Part shown: piece by piece, positions 35,076-49,034 of the stretch
Numbering within the stretch: the first letter of the stretch is position 1
Layout: each line of letters opens with the position of its first letter
From: Halictus rubicundus
Lineage: Eukaryota; Arthropoda; Insecta; Hymenoptera; Halictidae
NCBI RefSeq assembly: GCF_050948215.1
Contig: NC_135149.1
Location: 14,923,001-14,987,000 of the forward strand
Direction: 5' to 3'
Length of the DNA stretch: 64,000 nt
Made by a program: the position numbers and the translations under genes
Notes under the pieces: model-generated
Seen by the model: the letters and a program-made list of their open reading frames with translations, nothing else
Database searches by the model: none
Told to the model about the DNA's origin: nothing

Positions 35076-37229
35076 CACCCAAGGACACCCACTCTAGGTA
35101 CACCCAAATAAATTTAAATAAACTGTAAATTTCCTGTAAATTTTGGAATGTCCTCAATCTTCTTTACTTAATCTTTAATTATCTGTTTCGAATCACCCGT
35201 GTTCGCAGAAAGTATAAGTGTTTAGAACATTCGTTCATATTAATTCGAAATACATAAAAATTAAGTGAAAGAGATAAATGACAAATGAAAAATAGACTTC
35301 AGATCTTTATGCAACAATTGTAAGAAACGAGAACCGAATAGCAACCTTGTATTTTTTTAAATAATTTTAATAGATTGACGATAATACATCGACGTTTTGC
35401 CAGAGACGCATAAGATCCACAGCGCACTGATAAAGAAGCGAAACGAGAACGTTCGAAGGAAACAAAGTCTATCTTTATCGAGGAGTGCCAACCATTTCCT
35501 CGTAATTGCAAAGGACAGCATCGTTAGAACTCGCAAAGGTCACATCCAGAATACTACGTCTAAGAGGGCGATTCTTATCGTAACTAATCCCACTTCTGTG
35601 AATGATATCATGGATGATAAATTCGTGATTTCCTAGCGTGCGATGTATCTGAATAAATCGCTGCATCCACCACGATCAATTTTATCTAGCTGACGGTTTA
35701 CTCCTGCTAAAAATATTCCTCTCCCTGTTCGCAAAGCTTTGTTCTAAACATTGAACATTTCAACGTACCTTGAAATTTGAATGCATTCCTCCCGAAAACA
35801 AAGTTACATTTAAACAAATTTTATTGTATGTTTCTCACATAAAATCTTAACCTCTGTAAAAAAATGTTCTTCACGTAAAATCACCACTTTTAGCATACTC
35901 TATAATTTATTATTTATTTATTTATTATTGCTTGAAACCAAGTGGTTTATTCAGCAAGTACAATATCATTTGCAGATTAACTTGTATACAGTTAGCGATT
36001 AAATTATTTTTGTGTGAAAAATATACTCATTTTCTGCCTACAGTGCTGCAAAATGTATATTTTCCATTTTTGAACGTGGATACTTGATAAAGGGAAATAA
36101 AGGATATTCGATGTATCTAGAATTTTATTTAACAATTGATTGTTTTAATATAAAATTGTCGATCTGTGTAAGTGGTTTTAATTATTTGATAGCCTACTGT
36201 GTATTCCCGTCAATTTAATAACCAGTTGAGCATTGAGATTTGAAACCAACATGCAACTTATGCATCGCATAAGGGAAAGTCGAAATAATGAAGCAAAATA
36301 TTTTTCTAAAAAGTTCGCGATGGGAAAAAAATGAGTTTGAATAGTGGTCGAGTACTTATGCCCTCAACTCAGTCTCAGACACTTCTGTGGCCTCCCTATT
36401 CTAGCTAGCAGCTGCATATGTACATATAGTTCCTCTTACTCCGGTGCACGTACACTGGATCAATACTCAAACAAAATTTTCTCAAAAACGAAATTTTACC
36501 GATTAATTTCTCTTTTGCTAGATATTTTGAGTGATTTTGACACGGCGTATCATATTATTAAATCGGGTCACACGTCGAATTGGCTCGATCATTTGGAAAA
36601 TAGAGATTTAATAAAGATCGCAGCGTCAATTGGGCCATGATTAATCGTTAATTGGAACTGTAATGCGAATACAGACGGCTCCGTGCGTGGACTCGCCGGA
36701 AATTGCGGCGATTTCGTCCGCAAGAACGATTGTGTCTGTGGTGGACAATAAATTCACGATACACAGACTCGAAAATTCACGATAAATCCGACTGACCAGG
36801 CTGACTGCTTTATACGTTACCCGTGATGGGTATTTACGAGGGGCGTCGTGCATGAGCAAAGTGAGTTTTCTCTGAAGGCATCTAAATTTCCTGCGGCGTA
36901 AACGCTCTAAATTGGATGGTCGATGGTATAATCGGTTCGAAATAATATCTCCCCACTCGGTTCTGTCGTTGTTCGGTAATAACACGGCGGATTCTGTTAT
37001 TTCGTTGAAAATTTTACGGTCCATAAGCGCTTGAACACTTGTTGGAATCGGATCATGAAATTTTGATGAATACTGCTACGTGAATGCACCGTAAATGCGT
37101 TAGACTGCAGTTTTGTATGCAATTTTCACGCCGATACGTACCTTCGATTGTTCCGTTTCTAACCTGGGAAAGTGTCGTTCGCTAAACAATTAATTAATCT
37201 GAAAAACTATTTATTTTGGAAAACGTGCA

Positions 37230-37381
37230 TAGCGAATTCTCGATATATGTCAACTACACGGGTCTTTCCAGCGCCGTGTATCGTTCAGGAGACATACTCA
37301 CGGGGTATACCTCGCGGTAGTGGGGATAAGTCCGCGACGTTTATCATCCAGGCCTTGGCGACATATATAGAGAAATCACTG
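37230..37381 (+). mobile_element. MITE family A, copy 9 (short)
   Basis: A 152-bp copy with a mutated left end (AGCGAATTCTCGATATATG) and an intact right end (ATATATAGAGAAATCACTG followed by TA). The segment between the GGAGACATACTC block and the CACGGGGTATACC core is deleted. Confidence 0.83.
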
Positions 37382-37430
37382 TATTGGGTTGGCCAGAAAA
37401 TCTTGTCACATTCCTTCATGTTTGCAGGTA

Positions 37431-37696
37431 CAGTAAAGTCTTGAGCTAAGCCTAATCCTCGGGTTCGTGTTGTGACGTGTATTGTGTAGGGCTAGTATTT
37501 TCTTGTGACCGCGTCGACCGCGCCGAACGTAGAAAAGAACAGCGCGTGTAAACAATACTTACATGTTTACACTGCTCGGCGATCGAGGCAGCTCGAACTT
37601 CTCGGCTCCTCGCGGGGTATGCCCCCCCCAGTGGAGGGGATAGGCGAACTGACTAAGATCGTGTAGCTCCGTTCAACTTACATCAAGACGTTACTG
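37431..37696 (-). mobile_element. MITE family B, copy 2
   Basis: TA-flanked, 266 bp. The left end is CAGTAAAGTCTTGAGCTAAG, and the right end, read from the right, is CAGTAACGTCTTGATGTAAG. It contains the reverse complement of copy 1 landmarks (GATAGGCGAACTGACTAAGA; CGCGCCGAACGTAGAAAAG). It lies 49 bases from a family A copy. Confidence 0.8.
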
Positions 37697-37707
37697 TAAT
37701 TCATTAA

Positions 37708-37898
37708 CATTAATCGTTCCAATCGCAAAATGTGACTAGTATACGTTGTTTTATAAAAATTATAAGCTTGAATTTATTTATATATGTATCTGAATGAAGA
37801 AATTTATTTAGTAGTTCCTTTTGGAAGCATCTTTGGATATTTGATAATTGTAAAATAAAAAATGTGAAACTAGTCAATCGACCGGTCGTGGTACAGTG
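37708..37898 (-). mobile_element. TTAA-flanked MITE family E, copy 3
   Basis: TTAA at 37704-37707 and 37899-37902. The left end is diverged (CATTAATCGTTCC). The right end, read inward, is CACTGTACCACGACCGG. The interior matches 22625-22836. It directly follows the family B element, so three different elements sit end to end in 37230-37900. Confidence 0.6.
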
Positions 37899-40547
37899 TT
37901 AAATTGAGATTAATAAAATATAAGTGCTGTCTATTCTATTTGAAAATATTCTCGTGTCTCGCAGTGTGCTTATTTTATTTTAATATTTATTATAGCAAAT
38001 AATACCATCAATAAACTGAGTAGAAAAATGCGTCGTGTCAACGTAATACTTTTGTTTTCTCGTTGTTCATGTCTGTCTGGAATAAAAACGACCGAAGCAA
38101 ATGGAAAACTAATAAGCATTATTGTACGTTATTCGTGTACATATAAAATTCTTTTATTACCGAGCGGTGCGATGTAAATTGATGAAAGGTGTGGCGGGTA
38201 AAATAGAATTATTTCGTCCTACGTAACCACTGTTTTCCCTTTGCGAATTTAGTATCGTCTATTTCCATTTCTGCGTTATTCCTCGCTTCTGCTTTCATTT
38301 CCAAGCGCGACGTTAGGATATCTAGTGTAACCAGCGTTGGTTGTAATATTACAAACATGATTTGTTGGCGAAACAGCTCGTAGCTAGATCTTTTCAGCAC
38401 CGTCTCTGCTCTGTGCAGGATAAAACAAGACAAAGTGTATGTTTGACGTTACTCTACAATGTTATGGTTGGGCTAAACTGCGAGTATGTTACCTGTGGCA
38501 CGGAAATTGTTTTTTAGCACATTAGAAAAAGCTGTAGCAATGTTTGCAACGTGATAATGCGATTGCAAAGAATAGCGTGAATAATATAAATCAGAAACTT
38601 TTACTTTATCCCGGAACTATTTTTGGGGGAATTTAAGTTACAATTAAAAACAAACAGGGTAATATACAATATTTAATATTTTAGTAAAAATATGCTCTCA
38701 GTGAAGCTAAAGTTATGTAATACAAATTAGTATCAGCCTTTTCCAAAGCGCCCGTGAGATGGTAGGCAAATAAGAAATGCAATATTGCATATTCAAACGC
38801 GTTTAAAATTTTATGAAAATGTGCCAACAGATGCAAGACGACTAAACTTTGAAAAAATTATTTGTGCTAAATGAAATATTTCTGTATCGATATTTTGATT
38901 TCGCTCGCATAGAATTTTCACTTCTAAAACGTCACGTCCGAAAAAGAAAATGGCACAACTCGCAGGGAACACGCAGAAGTCAATGAACAGTAGCGAGGAA
39001 CGTGTGACTCGAGTAAATGTGGTACGAGGTCAAAAGTCAAGAGGTGGGTGATGATAGTTAAGAGGATAACGTCGAGGGGCTATAGTGAGCACAGTGAAAA
39101 CGGCAAAAGTGAGAAAGTTGAACTACTCTGCGAGTTTTCTCCAGCTTAAGATCACGCGAACATCGATATTCAGAACAAGCTTCTTTCCTGGCTGCTTATG
39201 TCAATGGTAAACTCGAGAAATAGATTGTGACAATTAGATTGCATATCCTATACATTTGTGGGAAAAGTGTACAGGTGAAACTAAAAATGGTAAAAATATT
39301 ACAAGAATCTAAAAATGCGGATGTATTATTTTCAAAGTGTTACAATGATTAAGATGGGGAATAAAATATGTAATGTCTATTTGTTGCTGTCGCGATAGAA
39401 AGCTTTTATTTTGAATAAAAACCCCCAGAAAGCGAATGTCCAAAGCTATGATCACACTGAACATCGAGCAAACTTTTTGTCGCTCTTGTTGTCTTCTTGG
39501 TTTATCGAATAAATAGGCGAAGTAGGCAACAAGGGGAAACACAAAATTGCTAGATGTTGCTTCAGTGTGGACATAGCTTTAGGCCGATCGTAAGTCAAAG
39601 TTCGAAGAAGAATTATGTTAAATATATATATAGGTTGCTTCTGATTATTTCGTTTATTTAATACTCAAGATTCTGTATGCAATTTACTGCATAGAAACGA
39701 TATCAGGGACCGATATAATTTATTTGAAAAAATTCGGGAGAAAGAGAGTTCTGCAGTCTTTTGTGCCCGGAGAAATTGACTAAAATTCCGTTGCAACAGA
39801 AGGAGTTCTGTCGCAGAGTCGCAAGGTATTAACAGACGCGGAACAGAAAGACGTCTTTGTACACGGCGATACCACGAAATATTTAGTATATCGGCTCAGT
39901 TTAACCGGCGATTCTCGACGATTTTTCGCCTGTACACAAAGCGGTTTCAAATGTTCCGTAATCTTGGCGTGCTTAGCGGACAAAGACGAGGAAAGTGGCA
40001 AGCACGTAAGGCAAAAGCAAGCACAGTCGCGCGCGCGAGAGAGAGAGAGTGGCGAAATGCCAACCGATATACAGTCACGAACAGCCGACATAAGTTCCAA
40101 AATAAAGCTATCTTAGAGTCCCTCCTCGTTCTCCTTGGTGGAAACCGAAAAACCTATTTGCCGTGCTATTTGGCTTTCAACTACTCTTTAGCGGTCGTTC
40201 CGGGTTTCACGGGGATTGTTAACAGATGTCGCGTAAAATTCTGTCTTCTATCCGTCTGAATCTCGTGTACCACCGCTCCATCTTACAATTAGTAACCGTC
40301 ACGAATATCGAGCGCCATATTATTCGTAGCGAAGTCAGAATGGTGGAGACCATGTACAATAAATTAAAAGTGCGAAGTGAAATTGTCTCGCGAGAAAATT
40401 AGATTCCGGAAGTGTCGTTTCAAAGGCAAATTTAAATATTTCATAATTTAACAGTGAGATAGAATAGTTTTACTTGTGGGGATTCCAAATGGAACTGCAA
40501 CGAAATTGTGACAAACAGAGCAGAAAAATCCGGTTTTTATCCGTCAG

Positions 40548-40759
40548 GTGGACGTTCAAAATGTGCTTTGAAAATGCAATGATTCAATTCAATTATATTT
40601 AGTACTGTATTTATATTTAATATTCATCTCTATCAAGATGGTAAATAGGAACGTAGTGAGATAGTAAGATCTAAATTGACAAAGAGTTGTATAATTAATA
40701 GTTACACATTAAATAGTTCTTAGCATAAATTCGAGAGGCCCCAATAGTTCGCTTAAGGG
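40548..40759 (+). mobile_element. TTAA-type dispersed element, copy 2
   Basis: It aligns with 8830-9060 through ATGCAATGATTCAATTCAAT, TATATTTAGTACTGTATTTA and CATCTCTATCAAGATGGTAA. It ends CGCTTAAGGG followed by TTAA. The left flank has no TTAA, so the left boundary is uncertain. Confidence 0.5.
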
Positions 40760-43598
40760 TTAATCGGATAACTTAAATATAAGAATTTGTGAGACATACC
40801 AGAAAATATATAAAACAGTAAATGCTCTTCCTCTTGTATGAAATTACTAATTTTGCGAACAGATATCTCAGCGTTCTCTGTTAATTACACATTAGGTGGG
40901 CAACGCACACGTTTCGTTTAGGGGATCGTTCGGGGATTCTAAACTGCTGCCAATTTTGATTAATCCCGCGGACCCATTCAGCCGGACATGCTATTAACAA
41001 ATGAATCAACACTCGTCGGCGTCCAATATTTGGACAGGAACTTGTGCATTTCGCTGGCAATCGGGAAATTTGAGGCGGGGATTAATGGAAAAGCATGTTC
41101 GGCGTGAGCGCAGTGTGTGCATTTGGGAATTGCGATGTTGGCTTTCTCTCTCGAAGAAAACGGTTGCTGTGTCGTCGTCCACTAATAACTGCATCGATCA
41201 CCGGCGAACAGTAACTTCTTCCACAGTCTGTGTACCCTTACGATAGATGGCACTCTGCTATTTTTATCCCAACTACCTTTTAAGATCGGGTCAAGTCAAC
41301 GTGCAAAACATTTATTAACCCCCGGGGCAGTTTTCACCGGGGAACAAGGACGGCCGTATTGTTTTGGGAAACGTTCGAGCATCTTCACCAACGGAGGTCA
41401 ACCGAATTTTCATTTGCGCAGCAACATTCCTCGATCATTTATAAAAACATTTCTTCGTTGTTTCGACCCCTGCTTTGAACTTGCATTAAACGTCGTAAGT
41501 CTTTTTTTAAACTCGAATTTTTAATCTTTTTTTTTTTTATAGTAGAAAATAAGTACAGAGTACAGGCTTGGAACAATTTTTAATACAAATTTCGATCCGT
41601 ACAACAATCTTTCTCGATAATTTATAAACACATTCCACCCATCTCCAACCCTGCGATATTTAATAATTATTTAATAATTCAATTCTCGTATGTAGTAACA
41701 TTGTTCGTGCAACATTGAGATGATCGAAAAATTTTGTAGCATTTCTTGAGAAACTTGAACATTTAATGACAGGGGAAACTGGAGAGCACAAGGGTAGTAC
41801 GAGGGTTTGCAGAAAGAAACGAATTTTTGTTTGCTCCCCAGTACCTTGTAATTGATGTAGACAATTTTAACGGTGTCTTAATCATTTTTTCAATGTAAGA
41901 CGTTTAGAACGATCGAGTTAGGACACCCTGTATACTGCACCAGATTCGCATTCGAGCACGAATTTGCACAAGCTGGTTCAGTTTAGTATCGCGAACCTGT
42001 CGCGAACTCGATTGGCAGTGGATTTCATATTCTAACATACGCGACGCGAGTTCCGAAAGGATTAATCAGACAACCGGAAGAGAGCCTGGCATTCCAGATG
42101 GAAATTGTTAATACTTTCCGTGCGTGTTCCGCTGCCGATCGAGGAATATAGGTATAATAGCCCAGGTATTCCCGAGGCATTGAATAGGTCTCCGAGTACG
42201 TCGATACACGCGCAGCATGTCGGCTCGAAAAATTCCAGGTTTTCCATCGAATGGCGATTCGGAACGGTACGCGGCGGATTTCGCGGGGAATTTATGTCCG
42301 ATAATAATTCTCCCGCGCGTACGAAACGATTAGTAGCGCGATTTATTTGATGTCTTTAATTAAACCGTTGAAATGCGAGATTTATAAAGTCGCGCGCGCT
42401 TGCTCGAAACATTTAACTATTTCAGCTCGCTGTTGGAACGATCACCTGCCTCGATAAACGAGAAGATATTATGGCAATCGCGGAGCCGCGTTAAATATCG
42501 AGGCTGGTTAAACAGAGATTTTGTGCAATTTATTACCATAATTTTATTCCGAATGAAAGTTTACCGGATCGATTTTGCTGTATAAAATGTTTTACGGCAC
42601 AGAAACAATGTGTACAATAAAATTGTATAAGTAGGGTGTAGTAAATAAATTTTGAAGGAAAACGTGTATATGAATGAAAATTGATAAGGCTTTTATTTTA
42701 TTTTTACCAGGAAGTGTCTTTCCAGTCAATGAAAAATTTATTTATTTAGTAACGCTTTCAACCGAATGGTTTATTTAGCAGATACAACGCTACATGTAGA
42801 TAATTCCTCTATTCTAAAAATATTAAATGTTTATGTTAGAAAGAATTTTGTAATAATTAAGATCATTGGTTAATATGTTTCTTAATATCACGATATTTGC
42901 TAAATGCGCGTGTGTTGTAATATCTCTAAAGCGTCCGGTTCATTGTTGTTTTGTCTTAGCAGCTGGGCCATGTATTTCGGCGTGATCTATCCGCTTTCAT
43001 AGTCAGGATAAAGGATCAATGCACCAAGCTACCAATCGGCGAACTGGGTTATACGCAATGCGCCTATATTGCGGAGCAGCGATATCTGTAATCCCGTTCA
43101 CTCAAATTTACATGCGAAGCTCGGGATATTCGACACAATGGCATCTTTGTGTTGCGGCAACAACGATTTGTTTGGTCTTTACCGCCACAACAAAATTCGC
43201 CTCGACAATTCTATCCTGTGCGATCAGGAAATATTTGGCTAACGGTGCTGATCAGTGACGTGAATTATCGATTTCAGTCCTTTAAACCTTTGCACGGTTT
43301 TCTTTAGGGTTGCTAGGGAGTAGAGCTTCTTTATCCTCGATAATTTCACAGAGGAGGAAAGACGATTTTTATTCGTTGTGTGCCTATATTTACTTTAAAT
43401 ATTGATCAAGAAAGAATAGAATTCGATTTGCTCCTAAAGAAGAGTCATAGCATTCATATGTTGTACAATTTGTTTAAAATCTTCATCACGAGTTTCGGGT
43501 TGTTGTGTGGCAAGGGGTTCGAGACAGTCGAGGCTCTCAATACGTTAAATTTAATTAGGTGATACACCTTTGATTCGCTACATATCCACGAATAAATA

Positions 43599-43954
43599 CA
43601 GGGCGCCTCAAAAATGTTGTATATCCTTGAAAGGGGTAATTCCTGAGGTCATTTGAAGAAACTTTTTCCTTTACGGAAACGTTTTCCGCGGCATCGTTAC
43701 GGAGTTATTAACAAAAAACGCGGACCAATCAGGGCGCGGCAACAGCGGACGGAGTTCAGCTCGGCCAATGCCAACGCTACGCTTAGCGGGGCCTGCCGCT
43801 AAGTCCACTTTTGTCGCGCCCTGATTGGTCCATGTTTTTCGTGAATAACTCCACAACGAAGCCGCGGAGAATATTTTCGCAACGGAAAAAGTTACTCCAA
43901 ATGACCTCAGGAATCATCCATTTCAAGAAGGTGCAACATTTCTGGGCCACCCTG
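43599..43954. mobile_element. 356-bp foldback MITE, TA-flanked
   Basis: TA on both sides. The ends are CAGGGCGCCTCAAAAATGTT and, from the right, CAGGGTGGCCCAGAAATGTT. Inner pairs (CCAATCAGGGCGCGGCAACA against TGTCGCGCCCTGATTGG; GGAGTTATT against AATAACTCC) extend the fold-back to almost the whole element. Open frames in both directions here (VNNS...PRKTF-type peptides) come from the palindrome, not from a gene. Confidence 0.83.
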
Positions 43955-44530
43955 TATAACATACCTCATTCGCGAGAGTGTAAAAGAAAATGCCGAGTGT
44001 TGCTCTACTTGTATCGCTCGAAGGATGTTCACGGTTCATTAAACATCCTTTTAAAGATTAAAGAGCAGGGGCCGGTGTCGATTGCCTTCGATTGTCTTCA
44101 AGTTCTTCGGCCTCCATTCATGGAGATTGCTCGGCAAAGGATACCGTTCCGGCGAATCTCAGTTCTTCTCGTTTAATCTTGCGAATTGCGATCGGCGCAG
44201 CAGCGCCTCCAAATACAAACGCGGATATCGAGGAAATATTTCGCTTTAAGATAATCTCGAATCTGCTCTTCTAGCGCACGTACTCCTTTGGTTGAAATAT
44301 CACGTAACCGTAGCCGACGATGCGGACTTCCAATAGACCAATCGGCCTCAAAGGCTCCGCCATAGTTTCACCGTTCCGGCGGATCTTCTCGGCAAGCATG
44401 TTAATGAAATTGCGGTAACCGCTATAATAGTTTCATTAGATTTTTAAGAGGGGAACTTGCAGGCTTATACTCATTCACCATCGTTCAAATTTGCTACTTG
44501 AACCACCGCTTCGCTGGAAATGCATATCGA

Positions 44531-44650
44531 CGGATTTACAGAGCATTGAAAGTATTTTACATTACTTTGTAAAAATAGCGAGAAGTTATATATCGACATT
44601 TTTGAGCCTGTTTTTATTAATACCCAAAGAAATAAATTTGATTTATTTCA
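44531..44650 (+). mobile_element. Family D fragment
   Basis: GGATTTACAGAGCATTGAAA, TTTTACATTACTTTGTAAAA and ATACCCAAAGAAATAAATTT follow the order in the family D copy at 22351. TTAA flanks and ends are lost. Confidence 0.55.
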
Positions 44651-47244
44651 CGTTAAAACATCCATCGGCGGAGTGATTTAGCGGAAGGTCTGTTTACTTA
44701 GCAGGTGCATTAGTAGAATGGGTCTTAGGGAATGCATTTTGAGTCAGGACGAAGTAATACACTTCTACGATTGTTGAATTGGGTCAAGGGGATTGCATGG
44801 CGTATTTGATACTCGATCTGCATAAGGAGTCATAAGGTTTCGCTATCAAGGCGACTGAACTGATTACGTTACGCAGTCGTCCATTCTAGGTTAGCATCGT
44901 AGTTTACAACGCGAAATAAAAAATTGATAAAAAATTGAAATTTATTGTGCCAACGTGAAGCTTAACTAACGCAAAGGTAACCAAGACAATCACTTGGGTC
45001 AAATATTTCAGGGGATAATTTCATAAGCTAATTTAAGACGATTTTTATGCAAACAAAAAATTTTGTCTGTATCAATTTCAAGCCACTACATATATTTTTA
45101 AATTCTTTGAATGCTTTGCATTTGATCTTTTAATTTTTGTTATCAATACAAACTTACTTCCGTCAGATAATATTTAACTAAAAGATTCAACATAACTAAA
45201 ATATTGTGAAATTAAAATCTCAAGTGATATATCATTTTATTAATAAAATAAAATTTTTGAACTGTTTTCAATTCTGTGATTTCTTTGCTCAAACTCAAAA
45301 TTAAACAGATTATCAATAAACTACTGAGTCATATTGTAACATAACCATATACTGTGTAGTTTGTATTTTATAAGCTATATAAACCTTATATGGTTTAAAG
45401 CAATAAATAAATAGTAGTGGTAAACATTTGAAATTGTGGGAGCAAAATGGCAATTGTGTACGGTGTCGTGGAGGTACGTAATTATGTCAATACTGGCGTA
45501 CCTGGCGGTTCGACGTGTATTACGGAATACGTAGGAAAATTATTACACGATCACGTGGAACGGAAAGACGGGTGGTGCGAAGAACAGGATGATTTAGTCG
45601 AATCCCCAGCACTGTATCTTCTCTTCTACCTCGTTTGCTGGCGGCGTAATAGATGAATACAAAAACGCTATCTGTTAACGCTTCATTAAACTTTCTCGAC
45701 GTTGTTAATCCACCGGGTCTCGGTTCTCATTAATCGATAACTCATTGAATCCTGTTCAATCTCAGATACGAATCTTATCTCTTTGTGAAAGTGCTTGCAC
45801 ACGTTTTGGCGCGACGTTTCCGTCGAGCTTCTCTTTTCTGCTTTGGGCTGCATTTTACAATGATTTCTGAAACTACGCTTCTGGAAATACTTATCGCATC
45901 ACTCGAAAATTGACGAACCGTGCATAATTTTCTTAACGACGCAACGGAGAAAATGCTTCGCGAGCGATTCATCAAAATTGTGATCCACGGAATTTTCAGA
46001 TGGGCACTTGTCTCAATCAATTTTTACATTAAGATAGTTTCTTTCCTTTTTTAATGGTTCGAATTTCTTGAGAATCATATATTCTTATTGTTAAATTCCT
46101 ATACAATTTTTCTGTGCTACATTTTAATACCACTTTTTATCATAAAATCTTCAGTTTAGTGATAATGTGTAATAAGTCTGCAATGAATTTCGTTAAATTG
46201 AATAATAATACTGGAATCTTAATAATTAAATTATCTCTCGATCCTTTTTCATGAAATTTACAAAATTATTTTCTGACGGTTAAATTGTGCCACAATTGAC
46301 ATTCAGTTTCGATAATACAATAACAAAAATTATTGTATTAACGCAATATAATTACTGATCCAATGTATTACAAGTTTGTATAAATATCGCAACAACAATT
46401 CAATCGCATTGCTATTCAACTCAAGCTTTAGAACAAATTTTATTCGAGCTTTTCCGTTTATCTCTAGTGGATGCACAACCACGCTTCTATTTCCCGGGGA
46501 CAAATTGAAACCGATAACAATGTTATCTTTTGCATTAATCGTTTCATTAAAGTAAAATTACCCTGTATTCAAATTTGTAAAACTCTGCACGTTACCAATT
46601 TTGTTTGAGAACATTACGGTTTAAATAAACTTGAAACGCGATCTATTTGCCGACAGTAAATAGTCGGAATTTAAACAATAAGAATTTTTAAATTTTCATA
46701 GGGCCAGTTTACCATTTATATTCTTCCCCCGACATACGTGTCCTCATGAATATGCACAATAGAAGTGTTACTTTGAAACCTGGCGAGCGACATGAATGAC
46801 GAGAAGAAGCGCTAGAGATCTCCGTTATATGGAAATCTGAGACACCCCTAAAAGTTTCGTCGTGAAAGACTTTTTACTTGCCGCCTGGGGTGCGAGACGT
46901 CGTGGAACTTTATTTTTCGGTATTGACAAGCGCGAAAATTTACGGACAGGCGACACATGAACTTTTAAACTTGTACGACCGGGGAGGAGTTCGTAATAAG
47001 TACGGAATCGAAGTTCGAACTTCATTTCGCTCCGTCGACGACTGGAAAACTGCAATAAGTCAGGGATCCATTCAATTATCCCGGAACATGTGAAACTGGA
47101 AATTCCAAACAGCATATAATTCAAAATTAAATTGCAGTCTTTTATGAAATTAAAATTGTTTGGAGCCGAACAGAAATTTCTTTCTTCCCTCAAGAATTTT
47201 TATAAATTGTCTCTTAAATCCTTCTAATCTATTTCCGTCTTGAA

Positions 47245-47425
47245 CCCTCCGTATGCCGGAGTCAGAGCGACATGTACAATTTTATTCTGATATAAGACGA
47301 CGCTTCTTTCTCTTCTTCATCCGAAATTCGCCGAAGGCCGGTCCCGAGCCATCGCCTTATATCGAAAGAAAACGAAATATCGGCGTGGGTCAGAAATTAC
47401 ACCGGCATAGGCCTAGAACTCTCCA
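47245..47425 (-). mobile_element. Relative of the TTAA element at 13076 (inverted)
   Basis: Starting at CCCTCCGTATGCCGGAG, it contains GATATAAGACGACGCTTCTT, CTTCATCCGAAATTCGCCG, ATCGCCTTATATCGAAAGAA and GTGGGTCAGAAATTAC, the reverse complement of 13090-13240. The target TTAA is mutated to TGAA at the left, and the right end has decayed. Confidence 0.6.
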
Positions 47426-48589
47426 TTTTCACTATAAATGCATACAATCCGCAGTCTAAGTATAGATATAGTAATTCCTCTGACACATTTCTATCTCGCA
47501 GAATTTGAGACAGTTTCCATTGAAATTCGAGGGGTGACTATGCTTTTTTTTTTAGTAAATTAATATCAACTTCCGTCTAGTGCAACTGTTTTCAGATTTG
47601 TTTTTAGAAACGTAGAATATATTTGCATACTCTATTCGCATATTTGCTTCGGATAAATATTCCCTGTGTTCGTACGGTATGTTTGCTAATGCGAGCGAAA
47701 CGAGCCAGGATAAAAACGTTGCGGGCCACAATCAATAATCTCGAAGCAAACACACGATCTCGATAAAAAGAGATAAGTAAATCTGCATCAAATGATAGAG
47801 CGTAAGAGTAAAAAGCGCGACAGGCGAGAAGCTACAATATGCAGCTGAACGCTCGCGGTTTTCGGAGCGGGACCTCCGACCGAGATCAAAATCGGACGAT
47901 TTATAACATTCTGGTGTCCTATGGATACGAGTTTCGGCTTTATTTATCACCGAAGTTGCAGACACGCGTAACAAATCCGAATTTCCGCAAGTCCGCGGCA
48001 CTGTGAACGCCATTAATTGTTTTCTGGCACGTTTGTTATTAAAGAGTGGTAAAAACTGGAATGATAAAACTCTTAATCGAATAGGGTAGCGGTGAAAAGA
48101 ATAGAGTCAGAATTTCAGTCTGAGAAAGATTAGAAGTTCAGTGTATGAAACGTTAATTGGTCGTTAAGTGAGTCAGATTAAATGCAGACCAATCGAGACA
48201 CGGGAAACCTGTATAGAGACGCGGGAGATCTGTATTATCCTATCATAATAATGGAATTTTGCAATTCACGAAGCGTACGATGAAAATGGTGCATATGCGA
48301 AGAGAAGATAATTTAGTGTTCATGAGCTCTCGACTATTTGCTTTCATTATGTTACTTAATTGCTTGAAGAGGGTGTCCGCTCAACATTGGTATTAAATTC
48401 CGCCGCATTTGTAAATTTCGTGGAAATTTATAAGGGTTCACGTTTCAATATCACATTTAAAATAGAATTTTATTTTCAGAATTTTCTGCCTTTTTTCTTA
48501 GGATTTTCAAAATTGCATTAATTGGTTTTTAACCAAATACTCATGTACCTATATACTATTGACATTGTGTTCATTACAATGCATATTGT

Positions 48590-48695
48590 ACAAGATTTAA
48601 TAGAATTTTTTAATATTTAATATTCATTATGCCTTAAAATTAAGTATAATTAATATAGTAATTGACACCCCCACAGTAATTGCGTCCCTTGCACT
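48590..48695 (+). mobile_element. Family C right-half fragment
   Basis: AATATTCATTATGCCTTAAA, TAATTAATATAGTAATTGAC, ACCCCCACAGTAATTGCGTC and CCTTGC match the right half of the copy at 1416. The left half is not recognisable. Confidence 0.6.
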
Positions 48696-49018
48696 TTGTA
48701 CATAAATATGCAAATTTTTTCTAAAATACACAAGATATTTTTATGAAGTAGACAACATTTTTTAAACTTTTTTCCTATTGCCGTTATAAATTTATTGATA
48801 AGTTTAAAGTTATAAAACGCATCAAAATAAAAGAAAAGTATAGCACAGCATGCTTGTTAATAATAAAAGTGCTTATGAATGAGTGTAATAAGTTTGAAAT
48901 TCTGAAAAATCCGTTAAAGTGAAGGAAAATTATGCCAAGAAGTTTCACCTTTTACACAGGCGATCAAGAAAATACACACAAAGTAAATGGATGAAGAGAG
49001 TATCACAGTGCACACGAT

Positions 49019-49034
49019 GATATATATATATATA
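49019..49034. repeat. (TA)n microsatellite
   Basis: Eight TA repeats. Simple sequence. Confidence 0.85.

Noticed and set aside
36641..37024. Open frame of 127 codons on -
   Set aside because: No similarity that I recognise and no splice or promoter context. Treated as a chance frame.
43500..43530. GGTTCGAGAC, resembling a tRNA B box
   Set aside because: No matching A box or cloverleaf arms around it. No tRNA could be supported anywhere in the window.
43811..44176. Open frame of 121 codons on +
   Set aside because: Its first half is the right arm of the 43599-43954 foldback element, so the frame is produced by the palindrome and its flank.
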